DNA of 64,000 bases from positions 186,001 to 250,000 of the forward strand of contig NZ_BCNM01000007.1 in assembly GCF_001514495.1 (NCBI RefSeq), read 5' to 3'. The notes under the pieces were generated by a model. The model worked only from the letters and a program-made list of their open reading frames with translations. It did no database searches and had not been told where the DNA came from. Origin of the DNA: Paenibacillus pabuli NBRC 13638 (lineage in GTDB: Bacteria > Bacillota > Bacilli > Paenibacillales > Paenibacillaceae). Below are positions 9,120-18,757 of this stretch, in pieces; within the stretch, counting starts at the first letter, position 1; the number at the start of each line of letters is the position of its first letter. Made by a program: the position numbers and the translations under genes.

Positions 9120-10499
9120 TTATTTCACGCGATCCAATTCTTTTTGAGCCTTTTCTTTGGCTTCTTTCAGCGCTTGTGCCGCTGGAATGTTATTAATCTG
9201 TACCTGATCTGCCGCATCCTTCAGTGCATCATTGATTTTGCCTCCGGTCGGGTCCTGGAACGGAGCCGAAGCATGAGAAGCCTGTTGAAGTGGAACCTTG
9301 ATTTGCGGGTTCTCTTCACTGAACGTTTTGAAAGCAGGATCTTCCTGAGCAGATTGGCGAACCGCAATGTAACCTGTGTTCATGGACCAAGCTGCTGTAT
9401 TGGCTGTTTCCGAGAAATACGTCAGCCACTTATAGGCTGCTTGCTGCTGTTCCGGACTTGCTTCAGCCGGGATACCTGCCATGATCGCACTCGCTACAGG
9501 TTTGCCTTGGCCTACACCTTCCCAGCCCGGTTGTTCCATGGCTGCCACGATGCTGAAATCGAGATCTCCCTGGTCACCGCTGGAACCGGTGTATCCGGCT
9601 GCTTTATTTTTCATGACATCATCAATGGTTTTGTACCAGTACTCCCAGCCTTGGCCGCCAAAATGAATACCCATGATCTTGTCCTCATTAATCCACTTGC
9701 GGAACAGCTCCCACGTCTCCACCCATTCCGGTGAATCAATCGTTACAGTCTTGCCATCATCACTCAGAATCTTCCCGCCTTTACCAAGCACGGCGTCGAT
9801 CATGTTATCACTACCCCACATTGGCTCCCAGCCATAGAAGGTTGTCTTGCCATTCTCCTGCTTGCTCATCTTCGCTGCCGCTTCAGCAAGCGCCTCCCAG
9901 GTCGTCAGAGTAGCAGGATCGATATTATTTTCTTTCAGCGCATCCATACGGTAATACATGATCTGAGTTGTTCCGTACATGGGTAAGAAATACTGCTTGC
10001 CATCTACTTTTCCCTGCTCCAGGAAGGTCTGTACGTAATCTTCCTTGTTAAAACTCTGATCGGCGGCGATCAGCTCATCCAGAGGTGTATAGTATCCTTT
10101 GCGCGCCCAGTCGATATTAGAGCTCAGTACAGCGGCCGGTACTTTTTTCGAGGCAATGGCAGCCTGCAGCTTCTGTTCCGTCTCTGTATAATCTGCTTGT
10201 ACAATCCCTTTCACAACAACTTCGCTCTGGGATGCATTGAAGGCATCAATCGTTTTCTTCATGTTATCTCCCAGGTTACCTCCAAGACCATACCAGAACT
10301 CAATCTCGACCGGACTACTTGATGCAGAATCAGCTTCTTTCGCAGAAGCTGCATCTGAACCCGTGCCTGAGCCGCTATCGGCAGAGGAGCCACATGCAGT
10401 GATCAGGGCAAAACTCGCAGCCAGTACCAGGGACATGCCCCCTCTCCACCTGAGCTTTAATTTGTTCCGCCATTTCATACTCGCTTGACCCAATTTCAT
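9120..10499 (-). CDS. ABC transporter solute-binding lipoprotein (family 1, UgpB-like)
   Basis: A 459-residue extracytoplasmic binding protein. A basic N-terminus and hydrophobic stretch end in the lipobox LITAC (Cys about residue 36), so it is lipid-anchored. The mature part has the family 1 pattern (EFWYGLGG...KKTIDAFNAS, QADYTETEQKLQAAIASKKVPAAVLSSN, WLTYFSETANTAAWSMNTGYIAVRQSA). GGAGG lies seven bases before the ATG. The permease genes lie upstream in the same operon. Closeness to UgpB (glycerol-3-phosphate or glycerophosphodiesters) is an impression; other sugars are possible. Confidence 0.85.
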   Translation of the reverse strand: MKLGQASMKWRNKLKLRWRGGMSLVLAASFALITACGSSADSGSGTGSDAASAKEADSASSSPVEIEFWYGLGGNLGDNMKKTIDAFNASQSEVVVKGIVQADYTETEQKLQAAIASKKVPAAVLSSNIDWARKGYYTPLDELIAADQSFNKEDYVQTFLEQGKVDGKQYFLPMYGTTQIMYYRMDALKENNIDPATLTTWEALAEAAAKMSKQENGKTTFYGWEPMWGSDNMIDAVLGKGGKILSDDGKTVTIDSPEWVETWELFRKWINEDKIMGIHFGGQGWEYWYKTIDDVMKNKAAGYTGSSGDQGDLDFSIVAAMEQPGWEGVGQGKPVASAIMAGIPAEASPEQQQAAYKWLTYFSETANTAAWSMNTGYIAVRQSAQEDPAFKTFSEENPQIKVPLQQASHASAPFQDPTGGKINDALKDAADQVQINNIPAAQALKEAKEKAQKELDRVK

Positions 10500-10533
10500 T
10501 TTGATTCCTCCTATATAAAGTATGTTGTGAAAA

Positions 10534-11448
10534 TCAGTTCTTGTTCACGCCGGCAGTGATGTTCACACTCTGCATGATCGTTTTCTGGGTAAACAGGAAA
10601 AGGATTAGCAGCGGTGCAATGGTAAAGGCACTGGCAGCCATGATCTGCGGCCATGCCAGACCGTAAGCTCCGCCTTCCACGAAAAAGCTGCGCAAACCTG
10701 CGGATACCAGCTGCAGATTCGGATCTTTGGTAATGAGCATCGGCCAGAAATAGTTGTTGTACTGGTCAATGAATGTAATCAGCACCATCACGGCAAACGA
10801 CGAACGAACCAGCGGCGTCATAATGGTCCACAGAATGCGGAAGTGTGACGCTCCATCCAACTGCCCGGCTTCCACCAATTCATGAGACACCTGCATGAAC
10901 GCCTGACGGATCAGGAAGATGGAGAACACACTGACACAGTTGGACACAATCAGTCCGGTGTAGGAATCCAGCAATTTAAGTTCGCTGAGCACCAAATAAC
11001 TAGGCAAATAAACGGCGGTGCTCGGAATCATGTAGCCTACCAGAATCAACCCGGTGAGCACCCCTTTTATACGAAAACGCATATGGGTGAGTGCATAGGC
11101 CATCATGCTGGAGTTAATGACCTGGATCAGACAGATCGCTGCCGCTACACCTGTACTGTTCAGAATGTAACGGGCAAACGGAGCAGCTTGCCACGCATCC
11201 ACATAATTGTTCCAACGGAACGTTTCGGGCCAGAAGGTTGGCGGGAACTGCCAGATCTCGTCATTCGTCTTGAAACCGCTAATGACCATCCAGTAGAACG
11301 GAAATGCCATCGTGAGACTCACCAGAGCAAGCAGCAGATAGCGAAGTGCGGTAGCAAATCTTTTTCCGGCACGAGGGATCTTCCGTTTCTGCACCTCCTC
11401 ACGACTATTATCTTTTCTGGTTTGTTTGGTTAAAGTGGTCATATTCAT
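10534..11448 (-). CDS. Carbohydrate ABC transporter permease (MalG/UgpE type)
   Basis: A 304-residue membrane protein with six predicted helices and the EAA loop (ELVEAGQLDGASHFRILWTIMTPLVRSS) that contacts the ATPase. A cytoplasmic N-terminus of about 30 residues precedes helix 1. Its ATG overlaps the TGA of the upstream permease (TGATG). No ATP-binding subunit gene lies in the operon, so a shared ATPase of the MsmX type is likely (known for Bacillus sugar importers). Confidence 0.88.
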   Translation of the reverse strand: MNMTTLTKQTRKDNSREEVQKRKIPRAGKRFATALRYLLLALVSLTMAFPFYWMVISGFKTNDEIWQFPPTFWPETFRWNNYVDAWQAAPFARYILNSTGVAAAICLIQVINSSMMAYALTHMRFRIKGVLTGLILVGYMIPSTAVYLPSYLVLSELKLLDSYTGLIVSNCVSVFSIFLIRQAFMQVSHELVEAGQLDGASHFRILWTIMTPLVRSSFAVMVLITFIDQYNNYFWPMLITKDPNLQLVSAGLRSFFVEGGAYGLAWPQIMAASAFTIAPLLILFLFTQKTIMQSVNITAGVNKN

Positions 11449-12323
11449 CAGTAGTGCACCAGGCGTCGACCGAGCAGGAAGGATACTCCTGACAGCAGCA
11501 CGCAGATCAGAATAATAACGACGGCGATGGAAGAAGCCTCGCCTACATTGAAGGATTCAAATGCCGATTGATAATACATATAGAGCAAAGTCCTGGTAGA
11601 TCCCGCCGGTCCCCCTTGCGTCATCACGTTGATCTGGTCATAAGCCTGAAGCGACTGGATCGTCAGGATGATGGACAGGAAGAACGTGGTTGGTGAAATT
11701 AACGGCAGTGTAATGCTTCTGAACTTGTCCCAGCTGCCTGCCCCATCAATCGATGCCGCTTCAAGCAAATCGGATGGCAGGTTACGCAATGCGACCAGGT
11801 AGAATACCATGGACCAGCCAATCGATTTCCACAGCGTAACGATGAGCACCGCTACCAATGCCCAGTTCTGATCTTTCAGCCAGCCGATCGGGGATATGCC
11901 GACCCAGTCAAGCAGCAGGTTGGCCAGTCCCACTTCAGGTTCGAAAATCCAGGACCACGCAATGGAGACTGCGACAGTCGGGGTGACCCAGGGGGAAAAC
12001 AGCAGCGTCCGGAACAGGCCTGAGGACTTAATCTTGCTGTTCATGAGCATGGCCAGCGCCAATCCACCCACAATCGTAGGCACTACACTTCCAAGGCCGA
12101 ACAACAGCGTAACCTTCAATGAACGGTAGAATTCAGAATTGGTTAGCAGATAACTGTAGTTATCCAAACCGACGAATAATTTGTCAGGACTCATGAAGTC
12201 CCAATCCGTAAAACTCAGATATACAATGTATCCCAATGGCCCCAGCCAAAAAATGAGTAATGGGATAAGGGCAGGAAGGGTGAATAGAACCGCTTCTGTC
12301 TCCCTCCATAGTTTCACACGCAA
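11448..12323 (-). CDS. Carbohydrate ABC transporter permease (MalF/UgpA type)
   Basis: About 291 residues and six predicted helices. The EAA loop reads DLLEAASIDGAGSWDKFRSITLPLISPTTFF. The start is taken as TTG at 12323 because AGGAG ends eight bases before it; an in-frame GTG at 12332 touches the ribosome binding site and is unlikely. First gene of a three-gene importer operon (permease, permease, binding protein), divergent from a GbsR-type regulator gene 200 bases away. Confidence 0.86.
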   Translation of the reverse strand: MRVKLWRETEAVLFTLPALIPLLIFWLGPLGYIVYLSFTDWDFMSPDKLFVGLDNYSYLLTNSEFYRSLKVTLLFGLGSVVPTIVGGLALAMLMNSKIKSSGLFRTLLFSPWVTPTVAVSIAWSWIFEPEVGLANLLLDWVGISPIGWLKDQNWALVAVLIVTLWKSIGWSMVFYLVALRNLPSDLLEAASIDGAGSWDKFRSITLPLISPTTFFLSIILTIQSLQAYDQINVMTQGGPAGSTRTLLYMYYQSAFESFNVGEASSIAVVIILICVLLSGVSFLLGRRLVHY

Positions 12324-12523
12324 TTTGCACACTCCTAATCGTCCAAATTTTATTTAATTTCTCTAAAAATCAATCCTTCAAACACCCTTTAATCTCTTCT
12401 GTACAAAAATGATTGTATAATACATTTGAAAAATGCATTTCCGGGTTATGTTAAAATAACGGGGTGTCATGTAAAATATGAAAAGAAAACAGGGAGTCCC
12501 ATCCATATACTAGAGGTGAGATT

Positions 12524-13090
12524 GTGGGAAAAGAAGCTGCCGAGGACCAGAACCATTCGTCATTGTCCTATCGGCCTGAGCTGAGGGAGAAAGTTATTGG
12601 CGCCATTGCCAATACGATGGATTTGTACGGAGTCAATCATTCATTTGGTCAACTGTATGGCATTATGTATTTTGAGGATCGCCCGATGACGCTGGAAGAG
12701 ATGAAAACGTCCATGAACATGAGCAAAAGTAATATGAGTTATGCTGTACGTTCTCTTACCGAATCTCAGATGATCTATAAATTGGAGGAAAAGCGGGAAC
12801 GTCAGGATCAGTATGTGGCCGAAACCAACTTTTTCCGTACGTTTCAGAACTTCTTCGGGGCCAAGCTTCAACGGGAAATCGACGTGATGCAGGAAAGCCT
12901 TCGCGAGGTCATTCCGGAGTTATCGGAGATTATTCTCGCCAAAGCAACGCTGCCGGAGGAGCGGGAAGACGCTTTGCGGGATTTGCACAAACTTCAGCAT
13001 GCCGAGCAGTATTATGAGTGGTTGCAGGGATTTGTAGACCAACTGCGGGATGGTGTTTTTTACAAAGATACTCCCCATGAAAGTGATTAA
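12524..13090 (+). CDS. GbsR/MarR-family transcriptional regulator
   Basis: A 188-residue protein beginning at GTG, with AGAGGTGAG just upstream. Residues about 20-105 form a winged helix (MTLEEMKTSMNMSKSNMSYAVRSLTESQMIYKLEEKRERQDQY), and the C-terminal half is helical and probably dimerises. The pattern and length match GbsR, OpcR and OpuAR of Bacillus subtilis, which repress choline or glycine-betaine genes. The divergent ABC operon is the obvious target; whether its ligand is a choline compound is inference. Confidence 0.78.
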   Translation: MGKEAAEDQNHSSLSYRPELREKVIGAIANTMDLYGVNHSFGQLYGIMYFEDRPMTLEEMKTSMNMSKSNMSYAVRSLTESQMIYKLEEKRERQDQYVAETNFFRTFQNFFGAKLQREIDVMQESLREVIPELSEIILAKATLPEEREDALRDLHKLQHAEQYYEWLQGFVDQLRDGVFYKDTPHESD

Positions 13091-13160
13091 TACAGCGTTG
13101 CGAAGAGATCTCCCGTTTAACGATCTTAATGAAACGAGCTTCTTACGAAAAAACCAGCAA

Positions 13161-13190
13161 AAGGCCAACCCCAGGGATGGCCTCTTCTTT
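13161..13190 (+). terminator. Terminator after the GbsR-type gene
   Basis: AAGGCCA and TGGCCT arms around a short loop are followed by CTTCTTT. The rest of 13185-13398 shows no gene or clear signal. Confidence 0.6.
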
Positions 13191-13398
13191 GTTACCACTC
13201 GTGGATTCTCAGGTGTTTCAGTTAGAACAAAATGTATTTCGTGCCATCTCGATCGCCCCCGTTGTGCCGTCGCCAAGAATGCCATACAGTGCGGTGACGG
13301 ACTAACCAAGGGTACCTCTCACTTCTTTACGATGAACGCCCCCCAAAGCATCCACAGGCGATGTACCGCTCCTCTGCCTCCCCGCCATCGCGTCTTAA

Positions 13399-13420
13399 TT
13401 TTGTTCAGATTTTGTTCAGA
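13399..13420. promoter_or_regulatory. Two tandem 11-bp repeats (TTTTGTTCAGA), candidate SARP-regulator operator
   Basis: TTTTGTTCAGA occurs twice back to back (13399-13409 and 13410-13420), 66 bases before the SLH-protein gene. An almost identical pair is upstream of the kinase gene (18639-18660). An 11-bp period places both copies on the same face of the helix. SARP-type winged-helix proteins bind such direct repeats, and the response regulator at 21805 has a SARP-like output domain. Confidence 0.7.
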
Positions 13421-13486
13421 TGAACTTCGTTAAATTAAGGACATATCTATCAAACTGAAATTAAATCACGAGGAGGAAGTAGTAGG

Positions 13487-16400
13487 ATGAATAAAAGCAC
13501 CGTAGTATATGACAAACTTTTCAAAATAGCACTTGCTACAACGATAGCAACAAGCGCACTTACCGTTGTGGCACCGGACTATACAAAAGCGAGTGAGAAT
13601 GGGGAAACGTTTACAGATATCAAAGTTGCTTCGGATTACTATGAATATGTGAATGAACTATTTGAGCGTGGTTTTGTTAGTGGTTATAAAGATGGTTCCT
13701 TCAAGCCAGGAGGGCTGTTAACACGAGCAGAAGCTTCAAAAATTCTAGCACTCAATCTAGGATTAAATGTTACTAAATCTTTTAATCCTACGTTTAAGGA
13801 TGTTCCAACGAGTGACTGGGCATACCCATACATAGAAGCATTAAAAGAAGCAGGTATTATCGATGGCTTTCAGGATGGGACATTTAAGCCGAACACACCT
13901 ATTACACGAAATCAAATGGCAAAAATTATTGTCAATGGCTATGGTCTAGAACCTGCCAAAGAAATTAATTTACCATTTACGGATACACAATTAAAAAATA
14001 ATTGGGCTGCTCCATATATTCAAACCTTATATGATCTAGGTATTACAACCGGACAATCCGCCCTAAAATACGGTGGAATTTCGACAGTAACACGTGGGGA
14101 AATGGCAGCATTTACAATAAGATCCGAGAAAACAACTGATTATCGTGATAACCGCCAACCAGATGAGAAAATTATTTCTGATATTAGCGGCAATAAAATG
14201 ACTATGGGTGGTCAGGTATATTACATCAAAAAAGAGCTTCAGCCATTACTTCATTCAAAAAATTTGGCAGCGTTAAATGAGGCAAATTTAGACTTTATCA
14301 AAATTGGCACGAAAATCATCGGTATTCGCAACCTGGAATTGATCCATGGAGGAACGGCGGATAACCCGCTAACATTAGATTTGGCAGGTGGTACTGTCGA
14401 AGCAAATATAACCATTGCGGGCGATTATATTAAGCTGGCAAATGCTAATATTACTGGTGATATTACGATTAAAAAAGGTGACCAAAAGCAAATTGAATTA
14501 AATGGGCTTGCATTAAACGGAAACTTGATCATTGAAGGGGATACAAAACGTGAGCAAAAATCAGTTATTAAGCTTACGAACACAACAGTAGATGAAATTG
14601 TTGTGAATCGGGACAACACTGAAATTGTCACGAATAATGCTACACCATCTATTAAGGTTGGTAATAATGTATCGAGTATCGAAGTTGCCGGTAAAATGAA
14701 TTCAATCCATTTTAATGGGAATCAGAATGTAGTCGTCAAGGGACAGCTTGAAACAAACCATTTAACAATTGACACACCAATAAAAGTAACGCTTGAAAAC
14801 AAAGCCCAACTGTCGACAGTAGAAACGAAACAATACGGAAGTCAACTGATTGTGCCAAAAGACACTACAATTGATACTCTAATTAAGCCAGTAAATATAA
14901 ATCCTGAAGAAGCTGTAAAATACCCGGGAGGTATATCGTCAGCAATTAAAAATGTGACGAATATCGCGCAGGTAGAACGCTCTACCCCCCCGATCATTCC
15001 AACAACACCGACAGCACCTTCGAGTGGAGGCGGATTTACTGGTGGTGGATCTAATGGTGGCGGATCAACAGACGGTGGAAACAACGGAGGCATACCGAAT
15101 CCATTTGTTTCTCAAACTTTAAAAGCCAATAATATTGAAGATACAGACAACGAAGACCCACTTGCTGTAGGGATGATTGGTACAACAGTTACATCAAATA
15201 ATGAAACAGTCGCGACCGCTACCTTAAAGGATGGAGAAATCATCATCACATCAAAAGGTCCGGGTACAGCTACTATTTCGATTAAAGAAGATGCACCTTC
15301 CTTAAAAGAGTCACAAATTATCGTAACAGTGGATGCGAATGGTAAAATGACACATACGATTAAACGCCCCATAGAGGTAATGCAAGATAAAATCAATGCA
15401 ACACCAGCACCGGCTGCAGAGGTTTTGATAAAACTGTTCGAAGGTATGGGTGTTACGGGTGTTACGCCGGAAAATATCACAGATGTAACTACAGCAGTGA
15501 AAAAAGCGATTGCTGAAAAAGGCAAACCGTTAACAGAGAATGAATTAAAGTTAGTCGTTGATACAGCATTGCTCCCTTCACTTATTAAAAAAGGCAACCC
15601 AAGCTTAGAGCAGGTATCTACTCCACTTGATTTAGTTACAATGGGACCGAATGGTACAAGCTTTAAATGGGATTCAGCTACAAAAGTGGGCGACCATAAC
15701 GCAAGCATTGATCTTTCAACAGGAAACGTAACGCAGGATGATGCGGATAATGAAAATGACCAAGTGACTTTAAAGGTTACGGCAACGAATGGAAATGCAA
15801 CCAAGGAGGCTTCCATCGGAACGACAGTGTTAGAATCGAAAAAGCCATACCTTGTAAGTGCAATTTTAAATGATATCGATAAAGACGGAAATACTTCAGC
15901 AGGAGATACAATTACATTCAAATTTAGTGAACCCGTTCGATATAGTGGGAACACAGAGGATCATAATATTGATGAGCATCTTTTTGGGAAAGATTTTGTC
16001 TTTGGGATGGGTGATGATATAAAAGCTGTTTGGTCTGAAGATGGGACAAGTCTCACAATGACAATCGGTGGAGACACTACTAGCCCTAATGTTTTCAAAG
16101 TTGGCTCTGAAATTTCCCTAGTCGCAGGCTCAGTAAAAGATGCAAATGGTGGGCAAAGTATAACCAATTCGGTCAAATTACAGCATGTTCCATTTGCTTA
16201 TGAAATTGCTCAAAATGATTTAACAGGCGACTTTATTTGGGAGAATAACGTAGTTGTCAGTGAAGCAGCTGGGAAAATACAAGATTCGATTACTTTCTCA
16301 CAGAATGGGGAACCAGTTGAAGGCTTGGAGATCTCATACACAGATGAAGATCTCGCTCAAGGTTCCATCGCATCGGGTTCATTTTCACTCAAGTCTGTAA

Positions 16401-18541
16401 ATGTTACAAAAAACGGTAATTTGCAAAAAATCACTTTTGCAGACGGGGAAACGCTTAAGGTTACCACTTCAACTGTTTTACGTGTAAAAGACAGTACGGA
16501 AGTAGTAAATAGTGTTAATCATAACTATGTGAAAAATGGTTTGGTAAAAATAATTCGAGTAGATGATTCCGTAACAGACTCTATTTCAGTTCCTAAAGTT
16601 GACCTAGCTAACCCCATTATTATTGAAGGTCAGAATAAATTGGTATTTATGGCTGGAGTAGGGTTTAAAGCAAATCAGAATGAAGTTTTATTGAAAAGTC
16701 TAAAGGTAACAGGTGGTTATTCAACCGCACAAAATGGAGATCGTGGACCCGTTTATATTAGTGGATCAGCAAAAGTTACATTTGATGATGTAACAGTTGA
16801 TGCCCAAGCGGGTACTGGTGGTTATGGATATTCAGCAATTCTATTAAAAAATACTAATGCAAAACTAGTAATCAAAGATTCAAAGATTCAAATTAAGTTT
16901 GATAACAACCAGAATCCTACTTATTACGCATATGGAATACGAGCTGATGCAGAAGGTGCTTCGATAGATATTATTAATTCTACAATCTCATCAAATGGTG
17001 CAAATGGAGGTTCCAGGGTTATTCAAACGGCCAGAGGTGCTAATGTAAATATCACTGATAGTAAAATAAATGCGGAAGCAGATTCTTCTTACACGGGTAC
17101 AGTATATGGTATTAACTTGGGAGATGGCTCTAGTTTAAAAACGAGTGGCGCAAGTGAAATTGTAGTCAAAGCTCCAGCCGCAGATGGATTTGGGATTGGA
17201 AATAATGTTAACTATACCAATTTGAATGTTTCGGATACCACTGTATTTGATATAGACGATGCTGCATCTGGAAAGAGAAAAGCTCCATATGAGTATGATC
17301 TTGAAGCTTTAGCAGCACTTAATAACGCATGGGCAAAAATGGATGAAAGCCTAGTTAAGGCCAATAATCCAACCTTACAGGAAGTAACAGAGGCTTTAAA
17401 TTTACCAACGGATGTGGATGGCGTTTCAGTCTCATGGGCTGCAGATACCGTAGATGGAGCAACAGTCAATGCTGACGGAACGGTTACTAGAAGCAGCAAT
17501 GATGATGCAGATGATGTGGTGACATTAACAGCCACACTTACACACAATGGGATGACGAAAACGAAAGATTTCCAAGTCACAATCAAGGAAAATAGAGTCC
17601 CGACAATCAATTTAGCAGCATTAGTAGATGGTAATACCGATGGAAAAGCTAATATGGGTGAACGTGTTGAGCTGACATTTAGCGAACCCGTAACTTTCAG
17701 TCAATTATCCATTGGTGACCAAGAAATCGATCCGGAATCGGGAGTTTGGTCAGAAGATAAGAAGACATTGACTGTAACCTTAGCAGCTGATATTACAGTT
17801 GCTGGTACAGTAACTGTAAAGGTTACTAACTTAGAAGATGCGGTCCATAATACTAAGGATGAAAGTGTAGTGGAATTAACAGTTCCAAGTGCTATCGAGG
17901 CATTTAAAATGTCTTATGTAAGTAATTCACAAAATGGTGCTGAGCCTATAACAGAAACAAAACAAGGTATTTATAAATTTTCAGTTGATATAAACCTCAG
18001 TACTGATGGAGAAGGATTTGCTGTAGGTGGTGTATATGTTGCTCAAGTAAGCGGAACTGTTTTACAGGAAATTGAAACTCCAGCTGTAACTGATAAATAT
18101 GATGTTGATGTTTCCGTAGATGATGGAAGAAATCCAAAAACAATTGTAACGGTGACCGAAAAGGTAGCAAATGGAACAGACCAAGCACTTACAAAAAACA
18201 TCCGCTATCCGGGAATTACGTATAAAGCTGAGATAATTCAGCCAAGTTTAGTTCCATCACCAGGATCGCAACAAATTGCATCATTTACAATTTCAGATGT
18301 GATTGCGTTGGAAGGAACAACTACACGTAATCAAACCATAGCAATTACTATTGATGGAACGCCAGTTAAAAAAGTAATTACATTATCAAGTGAAGCAACG
18401 GATTCAACACTTGCTGCAGCCATTGCTGAGGCATTTACAAATGCATTTCCGAATTACGCTATTACAGCTGAAAATAATAATGTAATTATTACTGCCAATG
18501 CAGAAGCTCAAAATGTACTCATTTCAGCAGAATTAAAGTAA
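13487..18541 (+). CDS. Large SLH-anchored surface protein with Ig-like and beta-helix regions
   Basis: A 1684-residue secreted protein. After a signal peptide (about 1-35) come three SLH domains (about 40-215) that bind pyruvylated cell-wall polymer. A beta-rich repeat region (about 240-490) and a Gly/Ser/Thr linker (about 500-540) follow. Two atrophied bacterial Ig-like domains (about 690-790 and 1270-1370) flank a parallel beta-helix-like stretch (about 1040-1250), and a beta-rich tail ends the protein. No catalytic motif was recognised; adhesin or S-layer-associated roles are plausible. GGAGG lies ten bases before the ATG. The gene is visibly AT-richer than its left flank. The downstream kinase and regulator genes probably control it. 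Confidence 0.82.
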   Translation: MNKSTVVYDKLFKIALATTIATSALTVVAPDYTKASENGETFTDIKVASDYYEYVNELFERGFVSGYKDGSFKPGGLLTRAEASKILALNLGLNVTKSFNPTFKDVPTSDWAYPYIEALKEAGIIDGFQDGTFKPNTPITRNQMAKIIVNGYGLEPAKEINLPFTDTQLKNNWAAPYIQTLYDLGITTGQSALKYGGISTVTRGEMAAFTIRSEKTTDYRDNRQPDEKIISDISGNKMTMGGQVYYIKKELQPLLHSKNLAALNEANLDFIKIGTKIIGIRNLELIHGGTADNPLTLDLAGGTVEANITIAGDYIKLANANITGDITIKKGDQKQIELNGLALNGNLIIEGDTKREQKSVIKLTNTTVDEIVVNRDNTEIVTNNATPSIKVGNNVSSIEVAGKMNSIHFNGNQNVVVKGQLETNHLTIDTPIKVTLENKAQLSTVETKQYGSQLIVPKDTTIDTLIKPVNINPEEAVKYPGGISSAIKNVTNIAQVERSTPPIIPTTPTAPSSGGGFTGGGSNGGGSTDGGNNGGIPNPFVSQTLKANNIEDTDNEDPLAVGMIGTTVTSNNETVATATLKDGEIIITSKGPGTATISIKEDAPSLKESQIIVTVDANGKMTHTIKRPIEVMQDKINATPAPAAEVLIKLFEGMGVTGVTPENITDVTTAVKKAIAEKGKPLTENELKLVVDTALLPSLIKKGNPSLEQVSTPLDLVTMGPNGTSFKWDSATKVGDHNASIDLSTGNVTQDDADNENDQVTLKVTATNGNATKEASIGTTVLESKKPYLVSAILNDIDKDGNTSAGDTITFKFSEPVRYSGNTEDHNIDEHLFGKDFVFGMGDDIKAVWSEDGTSLTMTIGGDTTSPNVFKVGSEISLVAGSVKDANGGQSITNSVKLQHVPFAYEIAQNDLTGDFIWENNVVVSEAAGKIQDSITFSQNGEPVEGLEISYTDEDLAQGSIASGSFSLKSVNVTKNGNLQKITFADGETLKVTTSTVLRVKDSTEVVNSVNHNYVKNGLVKIIRVDDSVTDSISVPKVDLANPIIIEGQNKLVFMAGVGFKANQNEVLLKSLKVTGGYSTAQNGDRGPVYISGSAKVTFDDVTVDAQAGTGGYGYSAILLKNTNAKLVIKDSKIQIKFDNNQNPTYYAYGIRADAEGASIDIINSTISSNGANGGSRVIQTARGANVNITDSKINAEADSSYTGTVYGINLGDGSSLKTSGASEIVVKAPAADGFGIGNNVNYTNLNVSDTTVFDIDDAASGKRKAPYEYDLEALAALNNAWAKMDESLVKANNPTLQEVTEALNLPTDVDGVSVSWAADTVDGATVNADGTVTRSSNDDADDVVTLTATLTHNGMTKTKDFQVTIKENRVPTINLAALVDGNTDGKANMGERVELTFSEPVTFSQLSIGDQEIDPESGVWSEDKKTLTVTLAADITVAGTVTVKVTNLEDAVHNTKDESVVELTVPSAIEAFKMSYVSNSQNGAEPITETKQGIYKFSVDINLSTDGEGFAVGGVYVAQVSGTVLQEIETPAVTDKYDVDVSVDDGRNPKTIVTVTEKVANGTDQALTKNIRYPGITYKAEIIQPSLVPSPGSQQIASFTISDVIALEGTTTRNQTIAITIDGTPVKKVITLSSEATDSTLAAAIAEAFTNAFPNYAITAENNNVIITANAEAQNVLISAELK

Positions 18542-18576
18542 TATCTGAATATATGAAATGAGCTAAGTAAAACATC

Positions 18577-18609
18577 CCGTCCAGGATCTTAACCTCGACG
18601 GTTTTTTTT
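18577..18609 (+). terminator. Terminator after the SLH-protein gene
   Basis: CCGTC and AGG arms pair with CCT and GACGG across ATCTTAA, then eight Ts follow. Confidence 0.8.
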
Positions 18610-18638
18610 GATATGAATACATATGTTGAAATAGGATC

Positions 18639-18660
18639 CATTGTTCAGATTTTGTTCAAG
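18639..18660. promoter_or_regulatory. Second 11-bp tandem repeat upstream of the kinase gene
   Basis: CATTGTTCAGA followed directly by TTTTGTTCAAG; the core TTGTTCA recurs at exactly 11 bp. It is 97 bases before the kinase start, with a TATGAT element a few bases downstream that could be a -10 box. It shares the continuous string TTGTTCAGATTTTGTTCA with the site at 13399-13420. Confidence 0.68.
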
Positions 18661-18757
18661 CGCAGTATGATAACATTCCAAAAGGAGTTGATTGAAAAAA
18701 ACATTAACAATATGATGAGAACATCATAATAATTCACTCGTATATGGAGGCATGATA

